A stretch of DNA of 64,000 nucleotides from positions 14,042,082-14,106,081 of the forward strand of contig NC_067207.1 in assembly GCF_026262505.1 (NCBI RefSeq), read 5' to 3'. The stretch is from Trichomonas vaginalis G3 (lineage: Eukaryota > Parabasalia > Trichomonadida > Trichomonadidae). The notes beneath the pieces are model-generated. The model was not told where the DNA came from. It made no database searches and was given only the letters and a program-made list of their open reading frames with translations. The translations under genes and the position numbers were made by a program. Positions 61,350 through 64,000 of this stretch are shown here, in pieces (within the stretch, counting starts at the first letter, position 1; every line of letters begins with the position of its first letter).

Positions 61350-62609
61350 GAAACTAAACGTATATGTTTTGTTATGACTTCTTCGTAAATGTTTTGTCAT
61401 GATTTCTTCATCGTATATGTTTTGTCATGATTTCATCGAAACTAAACGTATATGTTTTGTCATGATTTCATCGAAACTAAACGTATATGTTTTGTCATGA
61501 TTTCATCGAAACTAAACGTATATGTTTTGTCATGATTTCTTCATCGTAATGAACGTAAATGACCCAAAAATAATGTTTAGGGTAGATGGTTAGATCTAAC
61601 ACCTTTTCTACCCTCATTTCTACCCTCAGCCGCTAAGCGGCGAGACCCAAAGGGTCTTGAATTTTCATGATTTCTTCATCGTAATGAGCGTATATGCTTT
61701 GTCATGATTTCATCGTAAATGATTTGTCAAACATGAACGTATATGCTTTGTCAAACATGAACGTAAATGTTTTGTCATGACTTCTTCATCGTAATGAGCG
61801 TAAATGTTTTGTCATGACTTTTTCATCGTACATGTTTTGTCGAAACTTCATCGTACATGTTTTGTCGAAACTTCATCGTATATGTTTTGTCATGATTTCT
61901 TCGTAAATGATTTGTCGAAACTTCTTCATCGTAATGAGTGTAAATGTTTTGTCAAACATGAGCGTAAATGACCCAAAAATAATGTTTAGGGTAGATGGTT
62001 AGATCTAACCTCATTTCTACCCTCATTTCTACCCTCAGCCGCTAAGCGGCGAGACCCAAAGGGTCTTGAATTTTCATACGGAATCTCTTCGTAAATGATT
62101 TGTCGAAACTTCTTCATTGTAATGAGCGTATATGCTTTGTCAAACATGAACGTAAATGTTTTGTCATGACTTCTTCATCGTATATGTTTTGTCATGATTT
62201 CTTCATCGTAATGAGCGTATATGCTTTGTCAAACATGAGCGTAAATGTTTTGTCATGACTTCTTCATCGTAATGAGTGTAAATGTTTTGTCAAACATGAG
62301 CGTAAATGATCCAAAAATAATGTTTAGGGTAGATGGTTAGATCTAACCTCATTTCTACCCTCATTTCTACCCTCAGCCGCTAAGCGGCGAGACCCAAAGG
62401 GTCTTGAATTTTCATACGGAATCTCTTCGTACATGTTTTGTCATGACTTCTTCATCGTAATGAGTGTAAATGTTTTGTCGAAACTTCATCGTACATGTTT
62501 TGTCAAGACTTCTTCATCGTAATGAACGTAAATGACCCAAAAATAATGTTTATGTTAGAATGTTAGATCTAACACCTTTTCTAACATGTTTTCTAACATG
62601 GAGGATTTC

Positions 62610-62957
62610 ATTAGATATACACATTCTTCCTTCATTTCATTCTATACACAATTTACATCATAGACGATTTAATAGATATAATACTTTACTGTTTCATTAG
62701 ATATAAATATTTTTTGGTGAAAGTATCCTAAAAATATTTGATGGACTTTAACTAAAATAATGTTTAGGCAAGAATGTTTATATCTAATGAAACAGTAAAG
62801 TATTATATCTATTAAATCGTCTATGATGTAAATTGTGTATAGAATGAAATGAAGGAAGAATGTGTATATCTAATGAAACAGTAAAGTATTATATCTATTA
62901 AATCGTCTATGATGTAAATTGTGTATAGAATGAAATGAAGGAAGAATGTGTATATCT
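62610..62957. repeat. Central block with 98-bp repeats in inverted and tandem copies
   Basis: A unit of about 98 bases (TTAGATATACACATTCTTCC...TTTACTGTTTC) occurs once on the left (62611-62705) and twice in tandem, inverted, on the right (about 62788-62957). The spacer between is about 80 bases and includes CTAAAAATATTTGATGG. This unit has no copy elsewhere in the window and may be a true element tip or a junction between two elements. Confidence 0.75.
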
Positions 62958-64000
62958 AATGAAATCCTCCATGTTAGAAAACATGTTAGAAAAGGTGTTA
63001 GATCTAACATTCTAACATAAACATTATTTTTGGGTCATTTACGTTCATTACGATGAAGAAGTCTTGACAAAACATGTACGCTCATTACGATGAAGAAGTC
63101 ATGACAAAGCATATACGATGAAGAAGTCATGACAAAACATTTACGCTCATGTTTGACAAAACATGTACGCTCATGTTTGACAAAGCATATACGCTCATTA
63201 CGATGAAAAAGTCATGACAAAACATTTACGTTCATGTTTGACAAATCATTTACACTCATTACGATGAAGAAATCATGACAAAACATTTACGATGAAGTTT
63301 TGACAAAACATTTACGATGAAGTTTTGACAAAACATTTACGCTCATTACGATGAAGAAATCATGACAAAACATTTACGTTCATGTTTGACAAAACCTTTA
63401 TGCTCATTACGATGAAGAAGTCATGACAAAACATTTACGCTCATGTTTGACAAAGCATATACGCTCATTACGATGAAGAAATCATGACAAAACATTTACG
63501 TTCATGTTTGACAAAACATATACACTCATTACGATGAAGAAGTCTTGACAAAACATGTACGATGAAGTCATGACAAAACCTTTATGCTCATTACGATGAA
63601 GAAGTCATGACAAATCATTTACGTTCATGTTTGACAAAACATATACACTCATTACGATGAAGAAGTCTTGACAAAACATGTACGATGAAGTTTTGACAAA
63701 ACATGACAAAACATTTACGAAGAAGTCATGACAAAACATTTACGAAGAAGTCATAACAAAACATATACGTTTAGTTTCGATGAAATCCTCCATGTTAGAA
63801 AACATGTTAGAAAAGGTGTTAGATCTAACATTCTAACATAAACATTATTTTTGGGTCATTTACGCTCATTACGATGAAGTCATGACAAAACATTTACGAA
63901 GAAGTCATGACAAAACATTTACGCTCATTACGATGAAGAAGTCTTGACAAAGCATATACGATGAAGTTTTGACAAATCATTTACGTTCATGTTTGACAAA
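62958..64000. repeat. Right arm of the long inverted repeat (runs off right edge)
   Basis: This is the reverse complement of 60307-61349 with continuation to 60103-60210, including two AGATCT palindromes at about 62975-63020 and 63790-63845. Reading direction of the short TTTTGTCA units is flipped throughout (TGACAAAACAT here). Confidence 0.85.

Larger units (their letters stand above)
57541..62609. repeat. TTTTGTCA-type short-iteration satellite
   Basis: More than 5 kb are built from irregular units of the type (A)TGTTTTGTCA-(TGAC or AAAC or AGAC)-TTC(TTC)ATCGTAA(TGAGCGTAA), about 20-37 bases each, so well over 100 copies by density (not counted). Larger blocks recur: AGATCT palindromes (about 58111, 58893, 60465, 61288, 61576, 61984, 62324, 62553) and a doublet hairpin GCCGC-TAA-GCGGC plus AGACCC-AAA-GGGTCT (58936, 61628, 62038, 62374). 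The palindromes match those inside the Polinton gene cassette, so the array belongs to the same family. Confidence 0.9.
52530..64000. mobile_element. Polinton copy C with helicase/primase/HNH module (runs off right edge)
   Basis: The element begins at 52530 with AGTTAGTATCCC, the inverse of the end at 14124. It continues with the same 144-residue gene and a remnant of the basic-protein gene. Then, instead of the capsid cassette, it has an SF3 helicase, a possible primase, an HNH endonuclease and a very long repeat array. It looks internally rearranged, with perhaps three breaks in its genes. High identity of the shared genes to copy B indicates recent activity of the family. Confidence 0.7.

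Noticed and set aside
57541-64000. CRISPR-like array
   Set aside because: Units are irregular in length, there are no unique spacers of constant size, and the host is a eukaryote.

Overview
The window looks like a piece of a trichomonad genome, most likely Trichomonas vaginalis or a close relative. The reasons are intronless protist genes in an AT-rich background, a long ankyrin-repeat protein of the type expanded in Trichomonas, initiator-like TCA-Y-W motifs just upstream of host start codons, MULE transposons, and large amounts of Polinton/Maverick DNA. Only about 14 kb (25.4-39.0 kb) is ordinary host sequence; most of the rest is mobile DNA or repeats.

Layout. 1-14124: a composite of Polinton (Maverick) pieces. 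It holds a recent copy at the left edge (1-2775), a decayed copy (2776-5835), a spike/fibre-like region (5836-8345) and a better preserved copy (8346-14124) that ends in the family's terminal sequence. The legible cassette is a packaging ATPase, two capsid-like proteins, an amphipathic/basic protein that could be a core or membrane-active protein, and several unknowns. 14125-22604: a second, different virus-like element with an rve integrase, a primase-SF3 helicase, a mosaic capsid-like/KilA-N protein, small amphipathic proteins and several unknowns. 22605-25010: a MULE DNA transposon (MULE-1) with inverted ends of about 385 bp and one in-frame stop in its transposase.

25.4-39.0 kb, host block: a TMEM62-like membrane phosphoesterase, a PH-domain protein, an EF-hand protein, ribosomal protein L14e, a broken beta-helix surface-protein gene, an ankyrin gene with three in-frame stops, and V-ATPase subunit H. 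40479-43267: MULE-type ends around a foreign open reading frame, like a Pack-MULE. 43.6-45.3 kb: a 122-bp satellite whose unit is almost entirely three hairpins. 46836-52529: an older MULE of the Pack-MULE family (MULE-2), interrupted at 49302-51641 by an apparently intact MULE (MULE-3) with an 11-bp target duplication.

52530-64000: a Polinton with the same terminal sequence as the one ending at 14124, but with an SF3 helicase, a possible primase and an HNH endonuclease. It is followed by more than 6 kb of short TTTTGTCA-type iterations that turn back on themselves as a long inverted repeat at the right edge.

Three patterns stand out beyond gene content. First, a family of doublet GC-rich hairpins with three- or four-base loops is scattered through the virus-like elements and even lies inside reading frames. 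Second, an AGATCT-centred palindrome occurs in at least three sequence versions whose arms change in step. Third, many virus-like genes start exactly at a TAAATG, reminiscent of late promoters of large DNA viruses. All identifications come from reading the sequence by eye; no database search was made.
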